64,000 nucleotides of DNA. Origin: Streptococcus parasanguinis (GTDB lineage Bacteria > Bacillota > Bacilli > Lactobacillales > Streptococcaceae). The position numbers were made by a program, and so were the translations under genes. Every line of letters begins with the position of its first letter. Position 1 is the stretch's first letter. The notes under the pieces were generated by a model. That model ran no database searches. It saw nothing but the letters and a program-made list of their open reading frames with translations, and was not told the origin of the DNA. The stretch is from positions 169,129 through 233,128 of the forward strand of contig NZ_CABFMD010000022.1 in the NCBI RefSeq assembly GCF_901875555.1, in the 5' to 3' direction. This document shows, piece after piece, positions 54,201 through 64,000 of this stretch.

Positions 54201-55487
54201 ATGACAAATACAAAAAAACGTCCAGAGGTCTTGGTACCTGCTGGAACCTTAGAAAAATTAAAAGTTGCCGTTAATTATGGGGCAGACGCTGTATTCGTTG
54301 GTGGACAAGCCTATGGTTTACGTAGTCGTGCCGGAAACTTCACCATGGATGAGCTCCGTGAAGGAATTGAATATGCTCATGCCCGTGGAGTGGATGTACA
54401 CGTAGCTTCGAACATGGTGACACATGAAGGAAATGAAAAAGGAGCTGGTGAGTGGTTCCGCGAATTGCGGGATATGGGACTGGATGCTGTGATCGTATCA
54501 GACCCGGCCTTGATTGAAATCTGCTCAACCTATGCGCCAGGTCTTCATATTCACTTGTCTACCCAAGCTTCTGCGACCAATGTAGAAACCTTCCATTTCT
54601 GGAAAGAATATGGCTTGACTCGTGTCGTCTTGGCTCGTGAGGTGTCCATGGAAGAGTTAGCTGAGATCCGTAAGCGTACAGACCTTGAGATTGAGGCCTT
54701 TGTGCATGGAGCCATGTGTATTTCCTATTCAGGACGGTGTACGCTTTCCAACCACATGTCTGACCGAGATGCCAATCGTGGTGGCTGTTCCCAATCTTGC
54801 CGTTGGAAATACGACCTTTACGACATGCCATTCGGCCAAGAACGTAAGAGTATCAAAGGCCAAATCCCAGAAGAATACTCTATGTCAGCTGTGGATATGT
54901 GTATGATCGAACATATCCCTGATATGATTGACAATGGAGTTGACAGCTTGAAGATTGAGGGTCGGATGAAATCAGTCCATTATGTATCAACGGTTGCCAA
55001 CTGTTATAAGGCCGCTTGTGATGCTTATATGGAAAGTCCAGAAGCCTTTTATGCTATCAAGGATGATTTGATCAATGAATTGTGGAAGGTGGCTCAACGT
55101 GAGTTGGCGACTGGTTTCTACTACCAAACACCTACCGAAAATGAACAATTGTTTGGAGCACGTCGAAAGATTCCTCAATATAAGTTTGTAGGAGAAGTCG
55201 TAGACTTTGATCCATCTACCATGGTTGCGACCATTCGTCAACGGAATGTCATAAATGAAGGGGATCAAGTGGAATTCTACGGACCTGGCTTCCGTCATTT
55301 TGAATGCCATATTCAGGATTTGCACGATAAAGACGGTGTTAAAATTGATCGTGCACCAAATCCGATGGAACTCCTTACCATCACCGTTCCACAGGAAGTC
55401 AAACCAGGAGATATGATCCGTTCTTGTCAAGAAGGTTTGATCAATCTTTACTCAAAAGATGGCGCAAGTAAAACTGTTCGAGTATAA
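54201..55487 (+). CDS. Peptidase U32-family protein, TrhP2/YrrO-like
   Basis: A 428-residue enzyme with the complete U32 signature EAFVHGAMCISYSGRCTLSN (about 165-185) and further Cys in NRGGCSQSCRW, expected to hold an Fe-S cluster. Probable role with the upstream partner: hydroxylation of U34 in tRNAs. The C-terminal domain (about 330-428, FVGEVVDFDPSTMVA) is a small beta-barrel typical of the longer U32 proteins. GGAG lies 7 nt before ATG. Confidence 0.88.
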   Translation: MTNTKKRPEVLVPAGTLEKLKVAVNYGADAVFVGGQAYGLRSRAGNFTMDELREGIEYAHARGVDVHVASNMVTHEGNEKGAGEWFRELRDMGLDAVIVSDPALIEICSTYAPGLHIHLSTQASATNVETFHFWKEYGLTRVVLAREVSMEELAEIRKRTDLEIEAFVHGAMCISYSGRCTLSNHMSDRDANRGGCSQSCRWKYDLYDMPFGQERKSIKGQIPEEYSMSAVDMCMIEHIPDMIDNGVDSLKIEGRMKSVHYVSTVANCYKAACDAYMESPEAFYAIKDDLINELWKVAQRELATGFYYQTPTENEQLFGARRKIPQYKFVGEVVDFDPSTMVATIRQRNVINEGDQVEFYGPGFRHFECHIQDLHDKDGVKIDRAPNPMELLTITVPQEVKPGDMIRSCQEGLINLYSKDGASKTVRV

Positions 55488-55502
55488 CAAAAAAAGAGAG
55501 GG

Positions 55503-55820
55503 TTAAACCTCTCCTTTTTGTTGGGCGATGCGAATATTATTTGGGACCAAACTGATTTTCTGGATCTCAGAAATCCGAATAATCGTGGACATACTCTTTT
55601 TAAAATTTTTCACGATCAGTTGTCGGCGATCTTGGTCATATTTGACAATATCGCCTGTAAAACTCTTGTTTGAAAAAATAACATGAACCCCTTGTTTTTT
55701 TCGCAATGCTTGTTGAATGATTTCAATAATTCTCTCATCTTCTAATGGGGCAGGGGTACTGACTTTTCCATTGAAAAATTCATTTGCTCGGTCTTTAACG
55801 ATCTCGAGAAATTTTTTCAT
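55503..55820 (-). CDS. Hypothetical protein, possible YolD-like fold, 105 residues
   Basis: Minus strand ATG at 55820 (MKKFLEIVKDRANEF) with GGAG 9 nt upstream; the longer frame begins within the divergent region. An N-terminal helix, a helical segment (EDERIIEIIQQALRKK) and beta-rich C-terminal half (GVHVIFSNKSFTGDIVKYD, TIIRISEIQKISLV) resemble the general layout of YolD-like proteins, but similarity is weak and not certain. Antiparallel to the neighbouring genes. Confidence 0.55.
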   Translation of the reverse strand: MKKFLEIVKDRANEFFNGKVSTPAPLEDERIIEIIQQALRKKQGVHVIFSNKSFTGDIVKYDQDRRQLIVKNFKKSMSTIIRISEIQKISLVPNNIRIAQQKGEV

Positions 55821-55925
55821 AGCTAAATTCTCCATAACTTGATACAATATATTATAGATAATTTCAACGATTTTGTAAATGATTTACGAATAATAGAGAT
55901 GAGAAGGCAAGAAAGGAGTCGTGAA

Positions 55926-56141
55926 ATGGCAGAATTTTCATTCCAAATCGAAGAACATCTACTGGTCTTGTCAGAAAATGACAAGGGTTGGACCAAAGAA
56001 TTAAACCGTGTAAGTTTTAACGGTGCACCTGCAAAGTATGACCTTCGGACATGGAGTCCCGATCATACAAAGATGGGCAAGGGGATTACGCTTACCAATG
56101 AAGAATTTCAAGTGCTGTTAGATGCTTTTAAAAATGGATAG
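55926..56141 (+). CDS. YdbC/PC4-domain protein
   Basis: A 71-residue protein with a PC4 (p15) single-strand nucleic-acid-binding fold. MAEFSFQIEEHLLVLSEND, GWTKELNRVSFNG and YDLRTWSPDHTKMGKGITLT are typical of the streptococcal YdbC family. ATG at 55926 with AAGGAGTCGTGAA upstream; the longer reading frame has no signal and overlaps the divergent gene. Predicted to bind ssDNA. Confidence 0.88.
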   Translation: MAEFSFQIEEHLLVLSENDKGWTKELNRVSFNGAPAKYDLRTWSPDHTKMGKGITLTNEEFQVLLDAFKNG

Positions 56142-56143
56142 AC

Positions 56144-56175
56144 AAAAGGAGTTGAGGACTGGTCCTCGCTCTTTT
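56144..56175 (+). terminator. Terminator of the YdbC gene
   Basis: AAAAGGAG...GAGGA, CTGG loop, TCCTC...CTCTTTTTG. Confidence 0.7.
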
Positions 56176-56311
56176 TGTGTTTCGATATAAGTTAAAACTA
56201 TAGATAGATCAAAGATATTAGATTACCCCAAACCCTTGTTTATCAAGCACTAGAGTGATACAATGAATTCATTCATTGCTTAATGTATAACTATAAGCAG
56301 GAGGAAGAAAG

Positions 56312-57043
56312 ATGTCAGATTTACTAAGTATTTATAATGAGTTGCAAGCTAAAAAATGGGTGGATTTGAGTCACCAAATCAATGCCGATAGCCCACACTT
56401 TCCAGCTCTTCCAGCCTTGAAGCAAGAGGACCTCTTTACACTCAAAGATGGTTTTCATGTTCAAAAATTCACGGTTGTGGGGCAATACGGAACACATATT
56501 GATGCGCCGATTCACTTTGTGGAAGGTGGTCGTTGGTTGGATGAGATTGCTCTCAAAGATCTTCTCTTGCCACTTTATGTCATCGACAAATCGAAAGAAG
56601 TTGCAGCCAATCCAAACTTTATCTTGAGCAAACAAGATATCTTAGACTTTGAAGCAGAGCATGGACAAATTGCAGAAGGGGCCTTTGTGGCCTTCCGTAG
56701 TGATTGGTCAAAACGTTGGCCAGATCAAGATGCCATGCGTAACCTTGATGAAAATGGGGTTCAACAAAGTCCAGGATGGAGCCGTGAAGCTCTAGAATTT
56801 TTGATTCATGAACGCCATGTCAAAGCAGTAGGCCATGAAACCTTTGATACCGATGCGGGTATTCCAGCAGCAGAACATGGTTTGGTCAATGAATATTATC
56901 TCTTGGAACAAAACATCTACCAAGTAGAAGTATTGAATCAATTGGATCAAGTACCAGCTGTTGGTGCTTTGATTTCGATTGCTTTCCCACATTGGGACAA
57001 GGCAACTGGCTCACCAGTTCGTGCCATTGCCATCTTACCATAA
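56312..57043 (+). CDS. Cyclase family protein (kynurenine formamidase-like)
   Basis: A 243-residue metal hydrolase of the Cyclase/KynB superfamily. The signature QYGTHIDAPIHF (about 59-70; HxGTHxDxPxH) supplies metal ligands, and GHETFDTDAGIPAAEHG (about 178-194) is the second block. Real substrate unknown; kynurenine formamidase, isatin hydrolase and related amide hydrolases share this fold. AGGAGGAAGAAAG is a strong Shine-Dalgarno. Repeat B3 supplies the terminator. Confidence 0.88.
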   Translation: MSDLLSIYNELQAKKWVDLSHQINADSPHFPALPALKQEDLFTLKDGFHVQKFTVVGQYGTHIDAPIHFVEGGRWLDEIALKDLLLPLYVIDKSKEVAANPNFILSKQDILDFEAEHGQIAEGAFVAFRSDWSKRWPDQDAMRNLDENGVQQSPGWSREALEFLIHERHVKAVGHETFDTDAGIPAAEHGLVNEYYLLEQNIYQVEVLNQLDQVPAVGALISIAFPHWDKATGSPVRAIAILP

Positions 57044-57054
57044 GCTAAGAAAAA

Positions 57055-57229
57055 GAGAGTGGGACAGAAATCGTTAATTCGTTAGAATTCGATTTCGTCG
57101 TCCCACCTCCGCACAGTTGAGTAGGGTTGTAAAAGCTGATGAAATCAGCGTAGTAGAGCCCACTCAACCACTGCGTCTTGCTCGACAATCCAAAAACTAT
57201 GAGAGGCTAGGACTTTTGTCCCAGCCTCT
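57055..57229 (+). repeat. Dispersed repeat family B, copy 3
   Basis: About 175 bp in the convergent gap between the cyclase and gor genes. It begins GAGAGTGGGACAGAAATCG and ends in GAGGCTAGGAC/GTCCCAGCCTC followed by TTATTTTTTAT, a plus-strand terminator. It fills the intergenic region almost completely. Confidence 0.88.
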
Positions 57230-57235
57230 TATTTT

Positions 57236-58585
57236 TTATCGCATGGTTACGAATTCTTCTGATCCAGTTGGGTGAATGGCAACGGTAGCGTCGAAATCGG
57301 CTTTTGTCGCTCCCATCTTGATAGCAACGGCAAATCCTTGGATCATTTCGTCCACTCCATATCCAAGACCGTGAAGGCCAACGACTCTTTCTTCTGGTCC
57401 TGCAGTGATGAGTTTAAATTTTGCTTGCTGGCGGTGTTGGGTTACAGCGGTGTACATGGAAGCAAATTGAGAAGTATAGACTTTGATATTCTCTTTTCCA
57501 TAAGTTTGTTGGGCTTCTTCCTCCGTTAAGCCAACCGTTCCGATAGCAGGGTGAGAAAAGACAACGGTCGGGATACTTGTATAATCCATTTTGGCATCGA
57601 CTTTTCCATTGAATAGTCGTTCAGAAAGAGTGCGTCCAGCTTTAATAGCGACAGGGGTTAATTCTTTTTCTCCTGTGACATCGCCAAGGGCATAGATTCC
57701 TGGAATAACTGTATTCTGGTATTCGTCCACTGCAATGAATCCTTTTTCATTTAAGGTGACACCTGTAGCTTCCAAATTGAGATCCTGGACGTTTGGTTTT
57801 CGTCCTGTTGCCCAGATGACATGTTCAGCCACGTGGCTGGTCATATCTTCAAAATAGATCTTCACACGACCATCTGCTAATTTTTCAAGCTTCATGGGAA
57901 CCTTATGTTTGTGAAGTGGGAGGTTTTGTTTTTCCATCTCTTCCATTAAGCCATCGACAATATAGGAATCAAAACGACGTAAAACCCGATCTTTTCGGAT
58001 GAAGAGGTCTGTTTGAACGCCTAAATGGTGGAGCACACCGGCTAGTTCCACCGCGATGTAGCCTGCCCCAATAATGGCAACAGATGTAGGGAGTTCTTCC
58101 CAAGCAAAGACATCATCAGAAGTTTCGCCGAATTCTGCTCCAGGAACAGAAGGAATATGAGGATGGGCTCCAGTCGCAATTACGATATGCTTGGCATGGA
58201 TCCTTTCTCCATTGACCTCAATCGTATGAGCATCCACAAAACGAGCACGCCCTTCAATCAATTCGACTCCATTGCGTTTAAAACTACCATCATAAGAATT
58301 CCGAGAACGATCTATATAGGCTTCGCGATTCTTTCTTAAGGTTGCAAAATCAAATTTGGTCTGTTCAGAAGTAAATCCATAGTCTGGTCCATAATCGCGA
58401 ATAGCTTCTGCGATTTGTGCACCATACCACATAATCTTTTTAGGCACACATCCTCTGTTGACACAGGTGCCCCCCAATTGTTTTTCTTCGATGACAGCAG
58501 CGCGTGCTCCGTGCTCCCCAGCCCGGTTCATCGTAGCGATTCCTCCACTACCTCCACCGATTGAAATAATATCAAATTCTTTCAT
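57236..58585 (-). CDS. gor: Glutathione-disulfide reductase
   Basis: A 449-residue FAD/NADPH flavoenzyme keeping glutathione reduced. FAD-binding [17 protein letters not shown] at the N-terminus, redox disulfide [13 protein letters not shown] (C41/C46 region), NADPH-binding [11 protein letters not shown] (about 173-183) and C-terminal [12 protein letters not shown] with the catalytic His. Streptococci lacking glutathione synthesis can still import it. Minus strand, AGGAGG before ATG; NADPH source would be zwf. Confidence 0.95.
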   Translation of the reverse strand: MKEFDIISIGGGSGGIATMNRAGEHGARAAVIEEKQLGGTCVNRGCVPKKIMWYGAQIAEAIRDYGPDYGFTSEQTKFDFATLRKNREAYIDRSRNSYDGSFKRNGVELIEGRARFVDAHTIEVNGERIHAKHIVIATGAHPHIPSVPGAEFGETSDDVFAWEELPTSVAIIGAGYIAVELAGVLHHLGVQTDLFIRKDRVLRRFDSYIVDGLMEEMEKQNLPLHKHKVPMKLEKLADGRVKIYFEDMTSHVAEHVIWATGRKPNVQDLNLEATGVTLNEKGFIAVDEYQNTVIPGIYALGDVTGEKELTPVAIKAGRTLSERLFNGKVDAKMDYTSIPTVVFSHPAIGTVGLTEEEAQQTYGKENIKVYTSQFASMYTAVTQHRQQAKFKLITAGPEERVVGLHGLGYGVDEMIQGFAVAIKMGATKADFDATVAIHPTGSEEFVTMR

Positions 58586-58763
58586 GTTTTCCTCCTAAAT
58601 GGGATTTCAGTTTGATTGTAATATCAACTGTTACAAAAGTCAAGGGTTTAGCATAATACCAAGCATTTTAATTTCATTTTCCGTGTTAATTTTAGATAGA
58701 AAAGCAAGGAAATATGGTATACTATGGTATAGAATAAAACGCTTTCTTTGATGGAGAAAAACG

Positions 58764-59921
58764 ATGAAGAAATTGAAAAAATGGCAACTTTTTACAGCTG
58801 CAGGCGCAGCAATTGCGATGATTGGAACAGGCAGTGTGATGATGTTTTCACATCCAAGTACTTCTGATCAAGCAATCACGAAAGAAACTCCAATGGTGCA
58901 AACGGTCAAGGATGGATCGATCGCTTCTTCTGTCTTGTTAACTGGGAAGGTTACTGCCAATCAGGAACAGTATGTCTATTTTGATGGGACCAAAGGGGAT
59001 TTGCAGTCGATTTTGGTCAATGTAGGAGATCAAGTGACGGCTGGTCAGCCAATCGTTCAGTATAGCAGTACGGAGGCCCAAACAGCTTATGATGCCGCCG
59101 TTCGTGCTGTCAATAAGGCAGATCGTCAGTTAAATGATTTACTGACAAATGGTGTGACTATTGATACGACAGGAGATGAAGAAGCAGATGCCAAGTCAGC
59201 TTCACAGACCCAACGAACTGTTGATTCTCAAGCTAGTGATTTACGAGATGCCAAGTCTGACGCGGTCGATAATATGAACAAGGCTAAGGCGCTTCTGGAT
59301 GCGACAACAGTCAAGAGTAATACAGATGGTACCGTGGTCGAAGTCAATAAAGATGTTTCAAAATCAACCACGGGTACCAATCAAACTCTGGTACATATTG
59401 TGAGCAACGGTCACTTACAAGTCAAAGGAGAATTGTCTGAATACAATTTGGCCAATATCTCTGAGGGTCAGGAAGTGGTCCTTACTTCCAAAGTTTATCC
59501 AGATAAAACTTGGACAGGAAAGATTTCGTATGTAGCCAACTATCCGACTGACGCGGGTCAAGCAGGTGCCAACGCAACAGGTGGAACACAAGGAAGCGGT
59601 GGAGCCAAGTACCCATTCACAGTAGATATTACCAGTGAGATTGGGGAACTCAAACAAGGCTTTTCTGTCAATATTGAAGTCAAAAGTTCTACTCAACATC
59701 CCCTTGTTCCCGTGACAAGTGTCATGGCTGATGGAGATACGAGTTATGTATGGACGGTCGAAAATGGTAAGGCTAAGAAAGTAAAAGTGACGCTTGGTGA
59801 CGCCGATGCTGAAAACCAGGAAATCTTGTCAGGCTTGAAGAAAGATGCTCAAGTTATTGTGAATCCTAATGAGAAACTGGAAGATGGAAAAGAGATCGGA
59901 AAATATGACAAAATTGATTGA
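58764..59921 (+). CDS. MacA-like efflux adaptor (membrane fusion) protein
   Basis: A 385-residue membrane-anchored protein: N-terminal signal anchor (about 8-28), lipoyl-type half motif (GKVTANQEQYVYFDGTK), a short coiled-coil hairpin (about 110-180), the second lipoyl half DATTVKSNTDGTVVEVN and a beta-barrel with a Gly/Ala-rich insertion (QAGANATGGTQGSGG). First gene of a MacAB-like exporter; in pneumococcus the homologous three-gene system contributes to antimicrobial peptide resistance. Overlaps the ATPase gene by 17 bp. Confidence 0.88.
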   Translation: MKKLKKWQLFTAAGAAIAMIGTGSVMMFSHPSTSDQAITKETPMVQTVKDGSIASSVLLTGKVTANQEQYVYFDGTKGDLQSILVNVGDQVTAGQPIVQYSSTEAQTAYDAAVRAVNKADRQLNDLLTNGVTIDTTGDEEADAKSASQTQRTVDSQASDLRDAKSDAVDNMNKAKALLDATTVKSNTDGTVVEVNKDVSKSTTGTNQTLVHIVSNGHLQVKGELSEYNLANISEGQEVVLTSKVYPDKTWTGKISYVANYPTDAGQAGANATGGTQGSGGAKYPFTVDITSEIGELKQGFSVNIEVKSSTQHPLVPVTSVMADGDTSYVWTVENGKAKKVKVTLGDADAENQEILSGLKKDAQVIVNPNEKLEDGKEIGKYDKID

Positions 59922-60600
59922 ACTAAAAGGCATCAATAAGACCTATAAAAATGGGGATCAGGAACTTCGTGTCTTAAAAGACATCAATTTAGAAGTCGAA
60001 GAGGGAGAATTTGTGGCCATTATGGGTCCATCCGGTTCAGGGAAATCAACCTTGATGAACGTTATTGGCCTGTTGGACCGCCCGACCAGTGGAGAGTACT
60101 TTCTAGAAGGCCAGGAAGTTGGAAACCTCAGTGAGAAAAAATTAGCGCGTGTTCGAAATGAACAGATCGGTTTTGTCTTTCAACAATTCTTTCTTCTCTC
60201 CAAGCTCAATGCCTTTCAAAATGTAGAACTGCCTCTCATTTATGCAGGGGTTCATCCTGCTAAAAGAAAGGAATTGGCTGAGCAATATCTTGAAAAGGTA
60301 GAGCTCCATTCTCGCATGCACCATTTGCCTTCAGAGCTCTCAGGGGGTCAAAAACAGCGGGTTGCGATAGCTCGTGCCCTCGTCAATCAGCCAGCTATTG
60401 TCTTAGCAGATGAGCCGACTGGTGCCTTAGATACCAAGACAGGTGAGCAAATAATGGATTTACTAACCAAGCTAAATGAAGAAGGAAAGACCATTATCAT
60501 GGTTACGCATGAACCAGAAATTGCAGCCTTTGCTCATCGTCGCATCGTCATTCGTGACGGAGTGATCTCCTCAGATAGCAAGCTGGAAAGGGGGACCTAA
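59905..60600 (+). CDS. ABC transporter ATP-binding protein (MacB-type/LolD-like)
   Basis: A 231-residue ATPase. ATG at 59905 (MTKLIELKGINKTYK) lies inside the adaptor gene and fits all LolD/MacB-type ATPases; the longer frame does not. Walker A GPSGSGKST (about 40-48), signature LSGGQKQR (about 143-150), Walker B IVLADEPTGALD and the H-loop THEPE are all intact. Overlaps the permease by 1 nt. Confidence 0.93.
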   Translation: MTKLIELKGINKTYKNGDQELRVLKDINLEVEEGEFVAIMGPSGSGKSTLMNVIGLLDRPTSGEYFLEGQEVGNLSEKKLARVRNEQIGFVFQQFFLLSKLNAFQNVELPLIYAGVHPAKRKELAEQYLEKVELHSRMHHLPSELSGGQKQRVAIARALVNQPAIVLADEPTGALDTKTGEQIMDLLTKLNEEGKTIIMVTHEPEIAAFAHRRIVIRDGVISSDSKLERGT

Positions 60601-61943
60601 TGCAAAATTGGAAATTTGCGATCAACTCGATTATGAGCCATAAATTACGGTCTTTCTTGACCATGGTAGGGATTATTATTGGGGTTGCTTCTGTCGTTGT
60701 CATCATGGCTCTTGGAGATGGCATGAAAGCTGGTGTTACCAAGACCTTCACTAAGGACCAAGAATATGTACAAATCTCCTATTCTCCAAATAAGAGTGGT
60801 TATGTGACAGGGGTTAATGTCGGCCCTTCTGATGATACTGGAGAAGGTGGAGGCGGAGGCGAAAGTGGTCCTGCAGCCGAAGATAGAGGGATGGCAGCCC
60901 CATCGGATATAGAAGGAGAAAATGCTGAAGATATTGATGGTCAAGTACAAGAAGCACCACCAGTTGTGCAAGAATCCTGGGTCAAGGAATTAACCAAGAT
61001 TCAAGGGATCGATGGCTACTATGTTGGCAATACCTCCAATGCAACCATTGCTTTTCAAAAGAAAAAAGCAGACGGGGTGAATATCCAAGGGGTAAATGAG
61101 ACCTATTTTTCTGTTAAGAAGGTGGAACTCCTATCTGGCCGAAAATTAACGCCTGCAGATTATAGTAATTTTTCGCGGGTTGTGCTTCTGGATGAAGGGT
61201 TAGCACAAAAATTATTTGGATCTGAGAATCCGCTGAATCAGGTGGTCTCTGTTGGAGACAACAATTATCGGGTTGTTGGTGTATTTAAAGATCCAAATGC
61301 GGGGACAGCCCTTTACGGAGCTTCTTCAGGTGGTAGTGCCCTAATGGCCAATACCCAACTAGCTTCTGAATTTGGAACAGACGAGATTCAAAATATTGTC
61401 GTTCACGTTCCAAATGTGAAAGAAATCAAATCTGTTGGGATCGAAGCTGCTCAAAAGCTAACAGAGCTTTCAGGTGTTCGCCAAGGGGAATTCCAAATCT
61501 TTAATTTGGATAGCTTCCTAGAGGAAACCAACAAAGTGCTCGGAATTATGACGACAGTGATCGGTGCTATTGCAGGGATCTCCCTCTTAGTTGGTGGAAT
61601 AGGAGTCATGAATATCATGCTTGTCTCTGTTACCGAACGGACGAGAGAAATCGGTCTTCGCAAAGCTTTGGGAGCAACTCGAGGTAAGATTCTGGTTCAA
61701 TTTTTGATAGAATCTATGGTCTTGACCATCATTGGAGGGCTGATTGGTCTTGGCCTTGCTTATGGTGTGAATAGCTTAATTACTTCCCTTGCTGCAGCCT
61801 CCTTAGAAGGACCACCAATTATTTCCTTAAACGTCGCCATCGGTAGCATTATTTTCTCTGCTTTTGTAGGCATTATCTTTGGGATTTTACCAGCAAATAA
61901 GGCTTCTAAGTTAAATCCGATCGAAGCACTGCGTTATGAATAA
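60600..61943 (+). CDS. ABC transporter permease (MacB/FtsX type)
   Basis: A 447-residue permease: TM1 (about 18-40), a large extracellular domain (about 45-310), and three C-terminal helices (about 315-440). GIGVMNIMLVSVTERTREIG followed by LRKALGA is the FtsX/MacB core. A Gly-rich, acidic linker (GEGGGGGESGPAAEDRG, about 80-97) lies near the start of the extracellular domain and is likely disordered. With the adaptor and ATPase it forms a tripartite pump. Confidence 0.92.
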   Translation: MQNWKFAINSIMSHKLRSFLTMVGIIIGVASVVVIMALGDGMKAGVTKTFTKDQEYVQISYSPNKSGYVTGVNVGPSDDTGEGGGGGESGPAAEDRGMAAPSDIEGENAEDIDGQVQEAPPVVQESWVKELTKIQGIDGYYVGNTSNATIAFQKKKADGVNIQGVNETYFSVKKVELLSGRKLTPADYSNFSRVVLLDEGLAQKLFGSENPLNQVVSVGDNNYRVVGVFKDPNAGTALYGASSGGSALMANTQLASEFGTDEIQNIVVHVPNVKEIKSVGIEAAQKLTELSGVRQGEFQIFNLDSFLEETNKVLGIMTTVIGAIAGISLLVGGIGVMNIMLVSVTERTREIGLRKALGATRGKILVQFLIESMVLTIIGGLIGLGLAYGVNSLITSLAAASLEGPPIISLNVAIGSIIFSAFVGIIFGILPANKASKLNPIEALRYE

Positions 61944-61949
61944 AAAAAT

Positions 61950-61997
61950 AGGAGCGAGTCAGGATGAATGGATCAAGATTCACCACGCTCCTTTTTT
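61950..61997 (+). terminator. Terminator of the MacAB-like operon
   Basis: GGAGCG pairs with CGCTCC, with GAAT/ATTC inside, then a T-run of six. The stretch to lysS at 62203 shows only a -10 (TAGAAT near 62170). Confidence 0.75.
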
Positions 61998-62187
61998 GTA
62001 TTTTTGTCGAACCCTTTTCAATCATATTGCCTTATACAGGTTAAACTGATTGAGCAGTCAATGACGGTGTTCAGATATTTTTGAGTATTCATTCAGGAAA
62101 CCGCATTTCTTCTTCCATCATATTTTTGTTTAATTGGTAAATATTAGTGAATTTCTGGTCTAAATATGGTAGAATAGGAAAGAATAA

Positions 62188-63693
<1,506 letters not shown>

Positions 63694-63702
63694 GCTAAAA
63701 AA

Positions 63703-63724
63703 ACACTGATCTTGCGATCAGTGT
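63703..63724 (+). terminator. lysS terminator hairpin, U-tract absent
   Basis: ACACTGATC, TTGC loop, GATCAGTGT. An A-run precedes the stem, but only AT and then CAGATTGAAG of repeat A4 follows. Confidence 0.7.
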
Positions 63725-63726
63725 AT

Positions 63727-64000
63727 CAGATTGAAGAAAAAGTCTTCTAAAAAACTTTCCTTAGGTGAGTACGGACATCAGCGAACTTCTACGAAGTTTC
63801 ATGACTAAATTAAGATACAGAGGGCGTCTGTGGATAAAGTCAAAATAGGAAGTTTAACGCAGAATCTTTCGATTCTAGGAGAACTTATCTTTTTGACACA
63901 ATCCGCAGCCCTTGTTCAATTTGTATTGAGCCCCTTCGCTCTTTAATTTCTGGGCTCAGGCTAAAACAGTTTCCCAAACTGTTTTACTCTCAATAATTCC
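63727..64000 (+). repeat. Dispersed repeat family A, copy 4 (variant, cut by window end)
   Basis: It begins CAGATTGAAGAAAAAGTC with AAACTTTCC at 63752-63760 and the GAACTTC/GAAGTTT hairpin, then diverges after 63815 into about 170 bp not found in copies 1-3. That DNA has TGAGCCC/GGGCTCA and AAACAGTTT/AAACTGTTT hairpins. It returns to the shared CTCAATAATTCC at the window end, so it looks like an inserted module. Confidence 0.7.

Noticed and set aside
58733..58748. cre site before the MacA-like gene
   Set aside because: Only the AAAGCGTTTT core matches; outer positions fail, and it lies just before the Shine-Dalgarno.

Overview
The window is a low-GC Gram-positive chromosome segment from a viridans Streptococcus. 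The blocks ybeY-dgkA-era-mutM-coaE-MFS-rpmG-secG-rnr-smpB-tehB, pepQ/ccpA, vicRKX, rnc-smc-HAD-HAD-ftsY and hprK-lgt are standard streptococcal neighbourhoods. Protein sequences, repeat families and moderate GC suggest the sanguinis/parasanguinis group, with S. parasanguinis the most likely. That species call is an inference without a search. Nearly all DNA is ordinary core genome; no prophage, IS transposase, CRISPR array or rRNA is visible.

Layout. 0-2 kb: the last codons of a YozE-family gene, phoH, a GNAT acetyltransferase and tRNA-Thr(GGT). 2-5 kb: a visibly A+T-rich accessory island with a composite repeat, an Rgg-type regulator, a divergent unlisted 37-codon ORF and an MFS exporter. 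5-9 kb: a heterodimeric ABC multidrug exporter pair behind a leader with its own promoter, a 23-codon upstream ORF and two mutually exclusive-looking terminators. 9-18 kb: the ybeY to tehB core block covering rRNA maturation, lipid kinase, DNA repair, CoA, secretion, RNA decay and trans-translation. 18-24 kb: TetR, mntH, a phosphoesterase, an Rrf2 regulator, pepQ and ccpA. 24-31 kb: two glycolipid glycosyltransferases, T-box-regulated thrS, a DUF389 membrane protein and a leftover thrS tail. 31-34 kb: the WalRK-type (VicRK) cell-wall stress system with VicX. 34-43 kb: a lipoprotein, a DUF454 protein and the rnc-smc-ftsY operon. 43-49 kb: zwf, a YcgQ/YcgR-like membrane pair with a small protein in front, tex and sprT. 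49-56 kb: hprK-lgt and envelope proteins, then a paired U32 (tRNA hydroxylation type) system. 56-64 kb: a cyclase-family hydrolase, glutathione reductase, a MacAB-like tripartite exporter and lysS.

Regulation visible in the sequence includes a Thr T-box, a ccpA promoter with a near-consensus cre site, a palindrome over the Rrf2 gene promoter, the attenuator before the ABC pair, and three promoters so close to the start codon that leaderless mRNAs are expected (24679, 46326, 53177). Two dispersed non-coding repeat families occur. Family A (about 160 bp, ends AAACTTTCC/GGAAAGTTT, several internal hairpins) has four copies; three begin immediately after a terminator hairpin where the U-tract should be. 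Family B (about 175 bp) has three copies: two fill convergent gene junctions and one is nested inside a family A copy.

The most interesting items are the Rgg-small ORF-MFS island, the ABC leader attenuator, the terminator-associated repeat family, a PmrA-like transporter whose expected start codon reads ATC, and a Shine-Dalgarno separated from the rnr start by a short hairpin.
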